Under the pieces are notes generated by a model that did no database searches, was not told the DNA's origin, and was given only the letters and a program-made list of their open reading frames with translations. This document shows positions 9,723-20,232 of a stretch of DNA of 64,000 nucleotides, one piece after another (position 1 is the first letter of the stretch; every line of letters begins with the position of its first letter). The DNA comes from RHKX01 sp963745755 (GTDB taxonomy: Bacteria > Actinomycetota > Thermoleophilia > Solirubrobacterales > 70-9). The translations under genes and the position numbers were made by a program. Location of the stretch: the NCBI GenBank assembly GCA_963745755.1, contig CAVUYP010000001.1, forward strand, positions 992,001-1,056,000, given 5' to 3'.

Positions 9723-10200
9723 TGGCCGCCGCCGGGGCGGGATCGGGCTCGAAGCAGGCGACGGCGATCGCCGCGATCCCCTCCTCCCTGCCGATCGCGC
9801 CGAGCCCCTCGTTGGTCGTCGCCTTGACCGACGCGGGCGCGCCGAGCGCCGCTTCGAGCTGCGCCTCGATCGCCGCGCGGTGGGGGCCGATCGGCGGTCG
9901 TTCGCAGATCACCGTCGCGTCGACGTTGACGACCCGCCCGGCCAGGCCGGCGACGACCCTCCGCAGCAGCTCGACCGAGTCGGCGTCGCGCCAGCGCTCG
10001 TCGGTCGGCGGAAAGTGCGAGCCGATGTCGCCGGCCCCGGCGGCGCCGAGGACGGCGTCGGTCACCGCGTGGGTGAGCACGTCGGCGTCGGAGTGGCCCT
10101 CGAGGCCGCGCTCGAACTCGATCGCGACGCCGCCGATGATCAGCGGCCGGCCGGCGACGAGCCGGTGGCTGTCGTAGCCGATCCCGACCCGGGCGCTCAT
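9715..10200 (-). CDS. ispF: 2-C-methyl-D-erythritol 2,4-cyclodiphosphate synthase
   Basis: This 161-aa protein has the IspF hallmarks: GIGYDSHRLV with the metal-binding DxH, LEGHSDADVLTHAVTDAVLG with the third histidine, GDIGSHFPPTD, and the C-terminal KATTNEGLGAIGREEGIAA. It closes 4-diphosphocytidyl-methylerythritol 2-phosphate into the cyclic diphosphate of the MEP pathway. Its start overlaps the PHP gene stop as ATGA, and its stop overlaps the acyl-CoA synthetase start. ispD lies 1 kb away on the same strand. Confidence 0.95.
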   Translation of the reverse strand: MSARVGIGYDSHRLVAGRPLIIGGVAIEFERGLEGHSDADVLTHAVTDAVLGAAGAGDIGSHFPPTDERWRDADSVELLRRVVAGLAGRVVNVDATVICERPPIGPHRAAIEAQLEAALGAPASVKATTNEGLGAIGREEGIAAIAVACFEPDPAPAAASE

Positions 10201-11024
10201 CCGAGCGGCTCCAGGCCGCGCTCGCGGCCCGCGAACGTGCAGAGCCGGTCGATCCCGAGGCCGGTCATGAACGCGATCGCCTCGTCGTATGCGTAGCCGA
10301 CGTGCTCGGGGAGGTGCGCATCGGACGACAGTGTGAACGGAACCCCCGCCTCGATGCAGAGTGCGGCGAAGCCGGGAGCCGGATAGATCTCCGCGACCGG
10401 CTTGCGGAGGCCGGCGGTCGAGACCTCGACGGCGACGCCGGCGGCGGCGATCGCCGCAATCGCCGGCTCCCAGTAGACGCGGGGATCGCGCTCGGGGCCC
10501 GGTCGCCCGGGCCCCCAGACCTTGACGAGATCGGGGTGGGCGAGGACGTCGAACAGCCCCGAGGAGGCGGCCGCCGCGAGCTGCTCGTAGTAGCGCGACC
10601 AGACCCGGTCGGGATCGTGACCCTCGGCCTCCCAGACGTCCCAGCGGTCCTGGTCGACCGCGGCCTCGCCGACGAAGTGAACCGAGCCGATCACGTAGTC
10701 GAACGGGCGCGCCGCCAGCACCGCCTCGATCCGCTCCTCGGCCCCGGCGACGTAGTCGGCCTCGATGCCGACCCGGAGGCCGGCGCCGGCGAGGAACTCG
10801 CAGTAGGAGTCGAGGTCGTCGACGGCCTGCTCGAGCCAGAACGGGTGCCGCCAGATCTCCAGTGCCTGCGCGAACCGGTGGATGTGCTCGGAGATGCCGA
10901 GCTCGGCGATCCCGGCCGCGTCGGCCGCAGCCCGGTAGCGGACGGCGTTGGCGGCTGTGAAGTAGCGCTCCGGCGGCGTGTTCGCCTCGTCGGGCCGCAG
11001 ATGCACGTGGTAGTCGGTCAGCAT
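10197..11024 (-). CDS. PHP-domain phosphatase, histidinol-phosphatase-like
   Basis: This 275-aa protein has PHP metal-binding motifs: DYHVHLRPDE at the N-terminus, LGISEHIHRF near 43, GIEADYV near 86, DYVIGSVHFVGE near 109, VLAHPDLVK near 160 and LSSDAHLPEHVGYAYDEA near 233. This matches the HisJ/HisK-type histidinol-phosphatase family, which hydrolyses L-histidinol phosphate. No other histidine gene lies nearby, so another phosphoester is possible. It sits between ispD and ispF on the same strand. Confidence 0.75.
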   Translation of the reverse strand: MLTDYHVHLRPDEANTPPERYFTAANAVRYRAAADAAGIAELGISEHIHRFAQALEIWRHPFWLEQAVDDLDSYCEFLAGAGLRVGIEADYVAGAEERIEAVLAARPFDYVIGSVHFVGEAAVDQDRWDVWEAEGHDPDRVWSRYYEQLAAAASSGLFDVLAHPDLVKVWGPGRPGPERDPRVYWEPAIAAIAAAGVAVEVSTAGLRKPVAEIYPAPGFAALCIEAGVPFTLSSDAHLPEHVGYAYDEAIAFMTGLGIDRLCTFAGRERGLEPLG

Positions 11025-11036
11025 CGGCTCTGCGGC

Positions 11037-11042
11037 TACCCT
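11037..11042 (+). promoter_or_regulatory. Leaderless -10 box (TACCCT) in front of the small membrane protein
   Basis: The box ends exactly 6 nt before ATC 11049, the same spacing that places ATG or GTG starts at many other genes here. It also overlaps a TAGGGT on the opposite strand facing the PHP gene. Confidence 0.4.
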
Positions 11043-11048
11043 AGTCCG

Positions 11049-11207
11049 ATCGCGACGCTCACCGACATCGCCATCGCGCTGGCCGCCTTCGCCGTCACCG
11101 CCCTGATCGCGGCCGCGCTCGGGGCCGCCAACACCGGCACCGCGCTCGGCGTCGGACAGGTCGTCTTCGTCTTCGTCGTCACCGCACTGCTGCTGTTTCG
11201 CGACTGA
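11049..11207 (+). CDS. Small hydrophobic membrane protein with a possible ATC start
   Basis: The sequence encodes 52 aa with two hydrophobic stretches (IAIALAAFAVTALIAAALGA and VGQVVFVFVVTALLLF) and a charged end (RD). No ATG, GTG or TTG exists in frame upstream. The reading frame begins sensibly at ATC (I/M-A-T-L-T-D-I), six bases after a TACCCT -10 box. Either a rare ATC start is used or the ATG has been misread. It lies alone on the plus strand inside the minus-strand block. No family is recognised. Confidence 0.4.
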   Translation: MATLTDIAIALAAFAVTALIAAALGAANTGTALGVGQVVFVFVVTALLLFRD

Positions 11208-11220
11208 CCGCGGGCCCCGC

Positions 11221-11928
11221 TCAGGACCGCTTCGCCGCCGTCACGAGCGCCGTCGCGGCGGCGAGATCGGCGCCGGTCGTCACCTTGAAGTTCGCCGCGC
11301 CGGTCTCCTCGAGCAGCACCCGGCCGCCGGCCCGCTCGACCAGCGACGCCTCGTCGGTCGCCTCCCCGAGCCTGCCCTCGGTGGCGGCAAGCCGCTGGGC
11401 GGCAACGAGGGCGCCGAGCCGGAAGGCCTGCGGCGTCTGCGCCGCCCAGAGCTGGTCGCGGTCGAGCGTCCGCTCGACGACCGTCGCCCCGGCGCCGGCG
11501 CCGCGCACCGCCCGGGCCCGCTTGACGGTGTCGGTCAGCGGTGCCGCGGCGATCGCCGCGTCGGCATCGGGGTCGGCCTCGAGCCGGCCGACGACGCGAT
11601 CGACCAGCCCGGCTCCGATCAGCGGGCGGGCGGCGTCGTGGATGGCGACGAGATCGCCGCGGACGTGCTCGAGGGCGAGCTCGATCGAGGCGGCGCGGGT
11701 CGCGCCGCCGGGGGTGACGACGACGGCGGCCTGCGGGGCCGCCAGCTCGGCGGCGAGCTCGGCCTCACGCTCGAAGCCGGCCGGGGCGGCGATCACGATC
11801 GCGCCGATCGAGCGGGCGGCGTCGAGCGCCGCCAGCGACCATTCGATCAGCGCTCTGCCCCCGAGGTCGACGAAGGCCTTCGGGCCGCCGGCGCCGAGCC
11901 TCTGCCCGGAGCCGGCGGCCGCGACCAC
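11221..11928 (-). CDS. ispD: 2-C-methyl-D-erythritol 4-phosphate cytidylyltransferase
   Basis: This 235-aa nucleotidyltransferase has the CTP-binding N-terminal motif AAAGSGQRLGAGGPKAF, the DAARP motif (LVAIHDAARPLI near 95) and TPQAFRLGAL with TDEASLVERAGG toward the C-terminus. It forms 4-diphosphocytidyl-methylerythritol in the MEP pathway. The GTG start lies 20 bp after the carD stop, so carD and ispD are probably one operon, as in many actinobacteria. Confidence 0.93.
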   Translation of the reverse strand: MVAAAGSGQRLGAGGPKAFVDLGGRALIEWSLAALDAARSIGAIVIAAPAGFEREAELAAELAAPQAAVVVTPGGATRAASIELALEHVRGDLVAIHDAARPLIGAGLVDRVVGRLEADPDADAAIAAAPLTDTVKRARAVRGAGAGATVVERTLDRDQLWAAQTPQAFRLGALVAAQRLAATEGRLGEATDEASLVERAGGRVLLEETGAANFKVTTGADLAAATALVTAAKRS

Positions 11929-11948
11929 GGCCGTTGCGCGGGGACCGC

Positions 11949-12482
11949 TCAGGCGGGAGCACCCGCTTCGGCGGCAGTCGCGCCGAAGCGCTCGGTGAGG
12001 AGGCCGTCGAGGTAGTCCTCGGCGCCGTCCTCGTCCTTGTCGAGCGCGTACATGAACTCCGAGGCGAGGATCTTCTTCGCCCGGGTGTACATCTGCTTCT
12101 CGCCGGTCGACAGTCCCTTCTCGATCTCACGGATCGCCAGGTTCCTGACCACCTCGGCGAGCTCGAAGACGTCGCCGGTCTTGATCTTCTCGCGGTTGTG
12201 CTTGAAGCGCCGGTTCCAGTTCTTCGGCATCTCGGAGACGTCGTCGGTGAGGACGGCCGTCACCTTCTTGACGTCGTCGGGACCGATCACGCGCCGCAAT
12301 CCCGCCATGCCGGCGTTCTCGCAGGGAACCTGAACGGTCATGTCGTTGTGGAGGATCTTGATCGTCAGGTACTCGCGCTCCTCGCCGAGGAGCTGCTTGC
12401 TCTCCTTGCGGAGCACGACACCGGCCCCGTGGTGCGGATAGACGACGTTGTCGCCAACATCGAAGTCCTCGCACTGCAGCAT
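11949..12482 (-). CDS. carD: CarD-family transcription regulator
   Basis: The protein has the CarD RNA-polymerase-interaction domain (VGDNVVYPHHGAGVV at about 9-23, YLTIKILHNDMTVQVPCENA) and the helical DNA-binding C-terminal domain (MPKNWNRRFKHNREKIKTGD, KKILASEFMYALD). CarD binds the beta subunit of RNA polymerase and stabilises open complexes, mostly at rRNA and housekeeping promoters. The first standard start is ATG 12482. The frame continues upstream with an acidic stretch (PELVDETTDADLEIE) to an ATT codon at 12530 that has a perfect ribosome site, so the real protein may be 193 aa rather than 177. Confidence 0.92.
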   Translation of the reverse strand: MLQCEDFDVGDNVVYPHHGAGVVLRKESKQLLGEEREYLTIKILHNDMTVQVPCENAGMAGLRRVIGPDDVKKVTAVLTDDVSEMPKNWNRRFKHNREKIKTGDVFELAEVVRNLAIREIEKGLSTGEKQMYTRAKKILASEFMYALDKDEDGAEDYLDGLLTERFGATAAEAGAPA

Positions 12483-12527
12483 CTCGATTTCGAGATCGGC
12501 GTCGGTCGTTTCGTCAACTAGCTCAGG

Positions 12528-12545
12528 AATCGTCTGCCTCCTCTT
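12528..12545 (-). promoter_or_regulatory. Strong ribosome binding site and possible ATT start of carD
   Basis: AAGAGGAGG (12537-12545) is a near-perfect match to the 16S rRNA tail. Six bases later comes ATT CCT GAG in the carD frame, and no standard start codon occurs until 48 nt further on. Either carD starts at ATT, or a base is wrong here. Confidence 0.45.
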
Positions 12546-12576
12546 GTCGCGGCGCCCCGGCCAGCAGGGCGCCTGT

Positions 12577-13689
12577 TCATGTCAGTGGGTATCGCTCGAA
12601 GACCTCGGACTCGCGCAAGCGATCGAGCCCTTCCCGGATATCGGCGGCGCGGTCCTCACCGACGCCGTCGACCGCGGCGAGCTGCTCGTCGCCGGCCTCG
12701 AGGATCTCCTCGAGGCTTCCGAAGTGCTTGACGACCTTCTCGCCCGCCAGCCGCGGCAGGCGGGTGATCCGGCCGAGGGCGCGATAGCCGCGCGCCGAGA
12801 CCTGCAGATCGTGGGGGTTGACCTTGCGCTCGAAGCCGAGCAGCTCGGCGAGGCGGCCGAGGTCGAGCAGCTCCTGATGGCTGAGCCGCGAGAGCTCGGC
12901 GAGCGTCGAATCGAGCATCTCCTCGCTGTCTTCGACCGCGTAGTCGCGGATCAGCGCGACGCGATCGGCGAGCACTCCGACCGACGTCTCCTCGAGCTGC
13001 ATCTCGATCATCCGCCCCTCGGCGCCGAGCTCGATGATGTAGCGCTCGACCTCGTTGGAGGTGCGCAGCAGCAGCTCCGCCCGCTGGAGGACCGTGAGGA
13101 CGTCATGGAGGGTTGCCGCGCCGGCCATCTCCACCGTCGTCAGCCGCGCGGTGACGCGGTCGAGCCGCAGCCGGTACTTCTCCATCGTCGCCAGGCCCTG
13201 GTTGGCCTTGCTGAGGACGGTCGGGATGTCCTGAAGGATGTACTTGATGCCGCCGAGGTAGATCGAGACGACGTCGCGGCGAGCCGAGATCGCGATCACC
13301 AGCGCGTTGGTCTGCTTGGAGACGCGCTCGGCGGTCCGGTGCCGGGTCCCGGTCTCCGAGGAATGGATCGTCGGATCCGGCATCAGCTGGACGTTCGCCC
13401 AGGAGATCCGCCGCGCCTCCGGGTCGAGGACGATCGCGCCGTCCATCTTCGCCACCTGGTAGATCAGCCCCGGCGTGTAGTCGACGTCCAACTTCAGGCC
13501 GCCACTGAACAGGAAGGAGATCTCCTCGGGCTCGCCGATCACGATCAGCGCCCCGGTCGAGGCGTGGATGACGTTGTCGATGCCCTCGCGGAGGGTCGTG
13601 CCGGGCGCGACCATGTCGAGCGCCCTGAGGAGCCTCGGATCCTCGTGCACCAGCCCCGCGTTCGTGTCGTCCCAGGATGCCAGCGCCAT
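12577..13689 (-). CDS. disA: DNA integrity scanning diadenylate cyclase
   Basis: This 370-aa protein makes cyclic di-AMP from two ATP. The N-terminal DAC domain has the DGA motif (AKMDGAIVLDPE, ~95-106) and the RHR motif (GTRHRTAERVS). A coiled linker and a C-terminal helix-hairpin-helix DNA-binding segment follow (LPRLAGEKVVKHFGSLEEIL, VDGVGEDRAADIREGLDRL). DisA scans DNA and lowers c-di-AMP output at branched structures. It sits directly after radA as in Bacillus, where RadA inhibits DisA. ATG 13689 is chosen; a TTG two codons earlier is possible. Confidence 0.95.
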   Translation of the reverse strand: MALASWDDTNAGLVHEDPRLLRALDMVAPGTTLREGIDNVIHASTGALIVIGEPEEISFLFSGGLKLDVDYTPGLIYQVAKMDGAIVLDPEARRISWANVQLMPDPTIHSSETGTRHRTAERVSKQTNALVIAISARRDVVSIYLGGIKYILQDIPTVLSKANQGLATMEKYRLRLDRVTARLTTVEMAGAATLHDVLTVLQRAELLLRTSNEVERYIIELGAEGRMIEMQLEETSVGVLADRVALIRDYAVEDSEEMLDSTLAELSRLSHQELLDLGRLAELLGFERKVNPHDLQVSARGYRALGRITRLPRLAGEKVVKHFGSLEEILEAGDEQLAAVDGVGEDRAADIREGLDRLRESEVFERYPLT

Positions 13690-13817
13690 CAACGCGTTCA
13701 ATGATGGCAGACAGGCATAAAGAGCCGGTTTCCGGCCATTCCGAGTTGAAAGATCGGAATCGCTCCTGTCAAGGCCCAATCGGCGGGCGGCGCGACCGCG
13801 GGCGGCGCGGGAACCGC

Positions 13818-15212
13818 TCAGGCGGCCTCGCGCAGCGCCGTCCCGGCCCGCTTGCGGGCGGTCCCGAGAGCGGCGCGGAGCGTCGCCGCCGGGTCGAGTC
13901 CGCGCGGCGCCTCGCGGATCGCCGGGCCGAGCACCGGCGCGAGGCCGAACTTGAGCGCCTCGGCGACGCGGCGCTCGGCATGGGCGACGTAGCGGAGCTC
14001 GCCGGTCAGGCCGACCTCGCCGAAGCAGGCGAGCGGCCGACCGTCGCCGTCGCTGAGCGCCTCGCCGCGATGGGCGGAGGCGATCGCCAGGGCGATCGCC
14101 AGGTCGGCGCCGGGCTCGTCGACGCGAACGCCGCCGGCGACGTTGACGAAGACGTCGGCGTTGCCGACCCCGACCCCGCCGTGGCGGGAGAGGACGGCGA
14201 GGATCATCGCCAGGCGGTTGCGGTCGATTCCGTTCGCGACCCGGCGCGGCGGCACCACGTCGGTCGGGGCGACGAGCGCCTGGACCTCGACGAGCAGCGG
14301 CCGCGTCCCCTCCATCGCGCAGAGCACGACCGAGCCGGCGGCGGCGGTCGCCTCGCCGACGAACCGGGCGGAGGGATCCTCGACCTCGACGAGGCCCGCC
14401 TCGCGCATCTCGAAGACGCCGAGCTCGCTGGTCGCGCCGAAGCGGTTCTTGAGCGCCCGCAGCGTCCGGTAGGAGCGCTCGCGCTCGCCCTCGAAGAGCA
14501 ACACGCAGTCGACCAGGTGCTCGAGGACGCGGGGACCGGCGACCGCGCCCTCCTTGGTCACGTGGCCGACGAGGATCAGCGCCGTGCCGTTGCGCTTCGC
14601 GACCTCCATCAGCCCGTTCGCCGCCTCGCGGACCTGGGCGACCGAGCCGGGCGCGCTGGAGAGCTCCGCCGAGTGCAGCGTCTGGACCGAGTCGACGACG
14701 CAGGCGTCGGGGCGCTCGGCCTCGATCGAGGCGACGACCGCGGCGAGGTCGGTCGCGGCGAGGGCCGGGACGGCGAGGGCGCTGTCGCCGAGCCGCTCGG
14801 CCCGCATCCGCACCTGCGCCGCCGATTCCTCGCCGGTCACGTAGAGGACGGTGCGTCCGGCGGCGGCGAGGTTGCCGAGCGCCATCGCGGTGATCGTGCT
14901 CTTGCCGATCCCGGGCGAGCCGCCGAGCAGGACCAGCGACCCGGGGACGAGGCCGCCGCCGAGCACCCGGTCGAGCTCGCCGATCCCGGTGCCGAGCCGC
15001 TCCTCGGCGGGGGCGACGACGTCGCGCAGCGGCACCGACCGCGCCGGCGCCGCGCGCTTGCGGGACGAACGGCCGGCACCGGCCGCCGTGGTCGCGGTGA
15101 CGACGACCTCCTCGAGCGTGTTCCACTCCGAGCAGCCCGGGCACTGGCCCGACCAGGCCAGCGACTCGTGGCCGCACTCGCGGCAGACGTAGCGGCTGCG
15201 TTGCTTCGCCAT
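13818..15212 (-). CDS. radA: DNA repair protein RadA
   Basis: This 464-aa protein has an N-terminal four-cysteine zinc finger (CRECG...CPGC at about 10-29), a RecA-like core with Walker A GGSPGIGKST, the RadA-specific KNRFG motif (ALKNRFGATSELGVFEM), and a C-terminal Lon-like domain (DVFVNVAGGVRVDEPGADLA). RadA is a helicase that extends D-loops during recombination. ATG 15212 is preferred over an in-frame GTG 18 nt upstream because it starts MAKQRSRYVC as in the family. Gene order clpC-radA-disA is conserved. Confidence 0.95.
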   Translation of the reverse strand: MAKQRSRYVCRECGHESLAWSGQCPGCSEWNTLEEVVVTATTAAGAGRSSRKRAAPARSVPLRDVVAPAEERLGTGIGELDRVLGGGLVPGSLVLLGGSPGIGKSTITAMALGNLAAAGRTVLYVTGEESAAQVRMRAERLGDSALAVPALAATDLAAVVASIEAERPDACVVDSVQTLHSAELSSAPGSVAQVREAANGLMEVAKRNGTALILVGHVTKEGAVAGPRVLEHLVDCVLLFEGERERSYRTLRALKNRFGATSELGVFEMREAGLVEVEDPSARFVGEATAAAGSVVLCAMEGTRPLLVEVQALVAPTDVVPPRRVANGIDRNRLAMILAVLSRHGGVGVGNADVFVNVAGGVRVDEPGADLAIALAIASAHRGEALSDGDGRPLACFGEVGLTGELRYVAHAERRVAEALKFGLAPVLGPAIREAPRGLDPAATLRAALGTARKRAGTALREAA

Positions 15213-15258
15213 CACCGTCGATCCTGCCAAGCCCGGGGGACGGCATCGCGCCCTCCCC

Positions 15259-15307
15259 GCCGAGGTCGAGGAAACCGGTGACTATTCCCCGTTTTCTCGA
15301 CCTCGGC
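15259..15307. repeat. Intergenic hairpin repeat, copy 1
   Basis: The left arm GCCGAGGTCGAGGAAAC and right arm GTTTTCTCGACCTCGGC flank the asymmetric centre CGGTGACTATTCCCC. This is one of six related elements. It lies upstream of radA and overlaps the stop codon of the DUF998 gene, whose last five codons are read from the repeat. Confidence 0.85.
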
Positions 15308-16019
15308 GCTCGGAGGCCGCGGGTTTCTCGGGGGCCCCGGGGGTCGCGGGGAGCGGGGTCAGGTCGCGGGCCGCCAGCGCGACCGCGATCAGCCACAGCC
15401 CGAGGATCAGCTGGGCGGCGCGGTGGAAGACGCCCCGGGCGTCGGCGAGGTCGTCGATCAGGTACTGGGCGCCCATCAGCGCGTTGCAGGCGGTCCAGAG
15501 GACGCCGGCGATCGCTGTGCCGGTGGCGAGCCGCCGCAGCGCCCCCTCGTCCTGTCCGCGCAGGCCGGCGGCCAGCAGCGCGAACATCGCGATCGTGATC
15601 GCGATCGACAGGAAGGTCTCGCCGCCGTGGATCAGGTCGACGGCGTCGTAGCGGAGCTCACAGGGCTCGGCCAGCGACTCGCCGCAGCTGAGCGGGAAGG
15701 CGCCGTCGACGATCGTGCAGACGCCGACCGCGGCGAGCGCGATCACGCCCCAGCGAAGCGGCCGCGAGCGCCGGCCGAGCGGCGCCAGGAGCAGCAGCGC
15801 GAAGGCGACGACCAGCAGGCCCGAGGCGACCTCGAGCAGATCGAAGAGCGGGCCGGTGCTCTCGGTGCGGGCGCCGAGGTCGCTGATCCACGACCCGGCC
15901 GGATCGCTGCGGTCGGCGAGCACCGTCTCCAGCACCCAGTAGTTCGCTGCGAGGCCGGCGAGAACGCCGGTGGCCAGCAGGGCCCGCGACCGGCTCATCG
16001 ATCGCCTCGCCATCGCCAT
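15282..16019 (-). CDS. DUF998-family integral membrane protein
   Basis: This 245-aa protein is predicted to have six or so transmembrane helices (for example ALLATGVLAGLAANYWVLE, EVASGLLVVAFALLLLAPLG, WGVIALAAVGVCTIVDGAFP, AITIAMFALLAAGLR, TAIAGVLWTACNALMGA). It matches the DUF998 pattern with a conserved SDLGA near the first loop and a DLIHGGETF segment. Function is unknown. The C-terminal residues RGRENGE and the stop are encoded by the intergenic repeat, suggesting the repeat inserted into or replaced the original 3' end. Confidence 0.7.
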   Translation of the reverse strand: MAMARRSMSRSRALLATGVLAGLAANYWVLETVLADRSDPAGSWISDLGARTESTGPLFDLLEVASGLLVVAFALLLLAPLGRRSRPLRWGVIALAAVGVCTIVDGAFPLSCGESLAEPCELRYDAVDLIHGGETFLSIAITIAMFALLAAGLRGQDEGALRRLATGTAIAGVLWTACNALMGAQYLIDDLADARGVFHRAAQLILGLWLIAVALAARDLTPLPATPGAPEKPAASERRGRENGE

Positions 16020-16057
16020 CGAGCGGTGCCGACCGGTCCCCCGGCCGGCGGCGTCGG

Positions 16058-18658
<2,601 letters not shown>

Positions 18659-18975
18659 TGGCTACCTGACCTGTCTTCCTGAAGTACTTGAGCTCGGAGC
18701 CGGAACCGACCCGCTCCGCCCGGCGACTTGCCGGTCCCCGGCCTGGACGCTCCCCGGGAATGCGCTGCCACCGGAGACCTGAATCAAACTCCTCGGCGAT
18801 TGCTTGCCGATCGATCAGCCCTCCGGTTTGTCGTTTGCGCGGATGCCGAAGTATAGACGGGGGTGTCGGTCGGTTCGAAGGGGTGGGCGACGCCTGCCAG
18901 TCGGTTCCCGCAAGCTGCGGCAGGAGCGGCCGTGATGTGGCTCCGCGCCGCCGGAGGCGGGGGTGCGCCGGCCAC
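18659..18975 (-). promoter_or_regulatory. clpC leader and promoter region
   Basis: This 317-bp stretch has no gene. On the minus strand a -10 box TATACT lies at about 18850-18855, which predicts a leader of roughly 185 nt. A self-complementary AAGTACTT lies close to the start. No clear HspR (HAIR) or CtsR operator could be seen. Confidence 0.45.
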
Positions 18976-18981
18976 TAGCCT
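18976..18981 (+). promoter_or_regulatory. Leaderless -10 box (TAGCCT) of the acetyltransferase gene
   Basis: The box ends exactly 6 nt before ATG 18988. Confidence 0.5.
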
Positions 18982-18987
18982 GCAGCG

Positions 18988-19500
18988 ATGACGACGGCCC
19001 CGATCGACATCCGCCTCGCCGGCCGCGACGACCTGCCGCGGATCTTCGCGATCTACAACCGCGAGGTCGAGACCGGCATCGCGACCTTCGACATCGACAC
19101 CCGCGAGCCCGGCCGCGACGACGGCTGGCTGACCGACCGCGCTCCCTACCACCCGGTCACGGTCGCCGTCGACGGCGACGGCGGGATCGCCGGCTGGGCG
19201 GCGATCGGCCCCTGGTCGCCGCGCGGCGCCTATCGCCGCACCGGCGAGGTGTCCGTCTACGTCGACCCAGCCGCCCGCGGCGCCGGCATCGGCCGGATGC
19301 TGCTGGCCGACCTCGTCGAGCGCGCCCGGGCGAGCGCGGAGATCGGCGTCCTCCTCGCCCGGATCGCCGCGCCGAACCCGGCCAGCGTCGCCGTCCACGA
19401 GGCCGCCGGCTTCCGCTCGTTCGGAACCCAGCGGCGGTGTGGTGAGAAGTTCGGCCGCATCCTCGACGTCGAGCTGTTCGACCTCCACCTCGACGAGTAG
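18988..19500 (+). CDS. GNAT N-acetyltransferase, phosphinothricin acetyltransferase-like
   Basis: This 170-aa protein has the Pat-like N-terminus (IRLAGRDDLPRIFAIYNREV, followed by IATFDIDTREP) and the acetyl-CoA-binding motif VYVDPAARGAGIGRMLLADL near 90-110. The later segment NPASVAVHEAAGFRSFGTQR is typical of the family. Such enzymes acetylate amino groups of phosphinothricin, methionine sulfoximine or related compounds; the natural substrate here is unknown. It is a lone plus-strand gene inserted in the minus-strand block. Confidence 0.82.
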   Translation: MTTAPIDIRLAGRDDLPRIFAIYNREVETGIATFDIDTREPGRDDGWLTDRAPYHPVTVAVDGDGGIAGWAAIGPWSPRGAYRRTGEVSVYVDPAARGAGIGRMLLADLVERARASAEIGVLLARIAAPNPASVAVHEAAGFRSFGTQRRCGEKFGRILDVELFDLHLDE

Positions 19501-19517
19501 CGGCGCGACTGGCCTGC

Positions 19518-19560
19518 TTCGGCGGCGCCGGCGCCGCCTGCGACCAATCGCGCTTGGTCC
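19518..19560. terminator. Double hairpin between convergent acetyltransferase and greA genes
   Basis: A perfect 18-bp palindrome GGCGGCGCCGGCGCCGCC (19521-19538) is followed by GACCAA/TTGGTC with a six-base loop (19542-19559). The position between two converging genes supports termination in both directions. Confidence 0.6.
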
Positions 19561-19565
19561 AGCGG

Positions 19566-20046
19566 TCAGGCCGCTTCGATCTTGGTGATCTTCAGCTCGC
19601 GGCTGCCGCCGCGGGGAACCTCGACGCTGACGATCTCGCCGCGCTTACGGCCCATCAGCGCCTTGCCGATCGGCGACTCGTGGGAGAGCTTCTCCTCGGC
19701 CGGATTGGCCTCGGCCGAGCCGACGAGCTGGAACTTCCGGGAGTCGCCGGTCTTCTGGTCCTTGACGTGGACCTTGACGCCGACCGAGACGACGCCGGTG
19801 TCGAGCTGGTCCTTGTCGACGACGATCGCGCGGCGGAGCCGCTCCTCCATCTGGGCGATCCGCGGTCTCGAGCATCGCCTGCTCGTTCTTGGCGTCGTCG
19901 TACTCGGAGTTCTCGGCGATGTCGCCGAACTCGCGAGCCTCCTTGATCCGCTCGGCGACCTCGCGCCGGCGATTGGTCTGGAGCTCCTCGAGCTCCGCCT
20001 TCAGCTTCTCGAGACCTTCGGGAGTGATCAGGGACTCTCTGGCCAC
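19566..20046 (-). CDS. greA: Transcription elongation factor GreA (frameshifted in this sequence)
   Basis: The N-terminal coiled coil is intact (LITPEGLEKLKAELEELQTN, REFGDIAENSEYDDAKNEQ), and the C-terminal globular domain continues in a second frame (RRAIVVDKDQ, SPIGKALMGRKRGEIVSVEVP). One extra base near 19866 separates them; removing it gives a normal 159-aa GreA reading ...MLETRIAQMEERLRRA. GreA rescues backtracked RNA polymerase by stimulating transcript cleavage. A sequencing error is more likely than a true mutation. The start is GTG 20046. Confidence 0.9.
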
Positions 20047-20160
20047 GTTTCTCGTACCTTCCTCGTGATCGTCCCCGGAGCCGCCTGACGTCCCCCGGAG
20101 ACTAGAAACGCCCGATTTGCAAACCCCGAAGGGCCCGCTGGTCGGGCACGGCGGCGCGGA

Positions 20161-20166
20161 ACTATA
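20161..20166 (-). promoter_or_regulatory. greA -10 box
   Basis: TATAGT on the minus strand implies a leader of about 110 nt before the greA GTG. The -35 region (TTCGGA, 17-bp spacing) is weak. Confidence 0.4.
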
Positions 20167-20232
20167 GCAACGGCCCTGAACGGTCCGAAGGTGCTTCGCG
20201 GGGGCCGGCGGAATGCCGCCCGGGCGGCCGAT

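Noticed and set aside
8013..9827. A 604-codon open frame on the plus strand opposite the acyl-CoA synthetase
   Set aside because: It is antisense to a well-conserved enzyme, has no recognisable motifs and is rich in the arginine, valine and aspartate typical of reversed high-GC codons.
18659..18975. A heat-shock operator (HAIR or CtsR box) before clpC
   Set aside because: No CTTGAGT-N7-ACTCAAG or GGTCAAA direct repeat was found.
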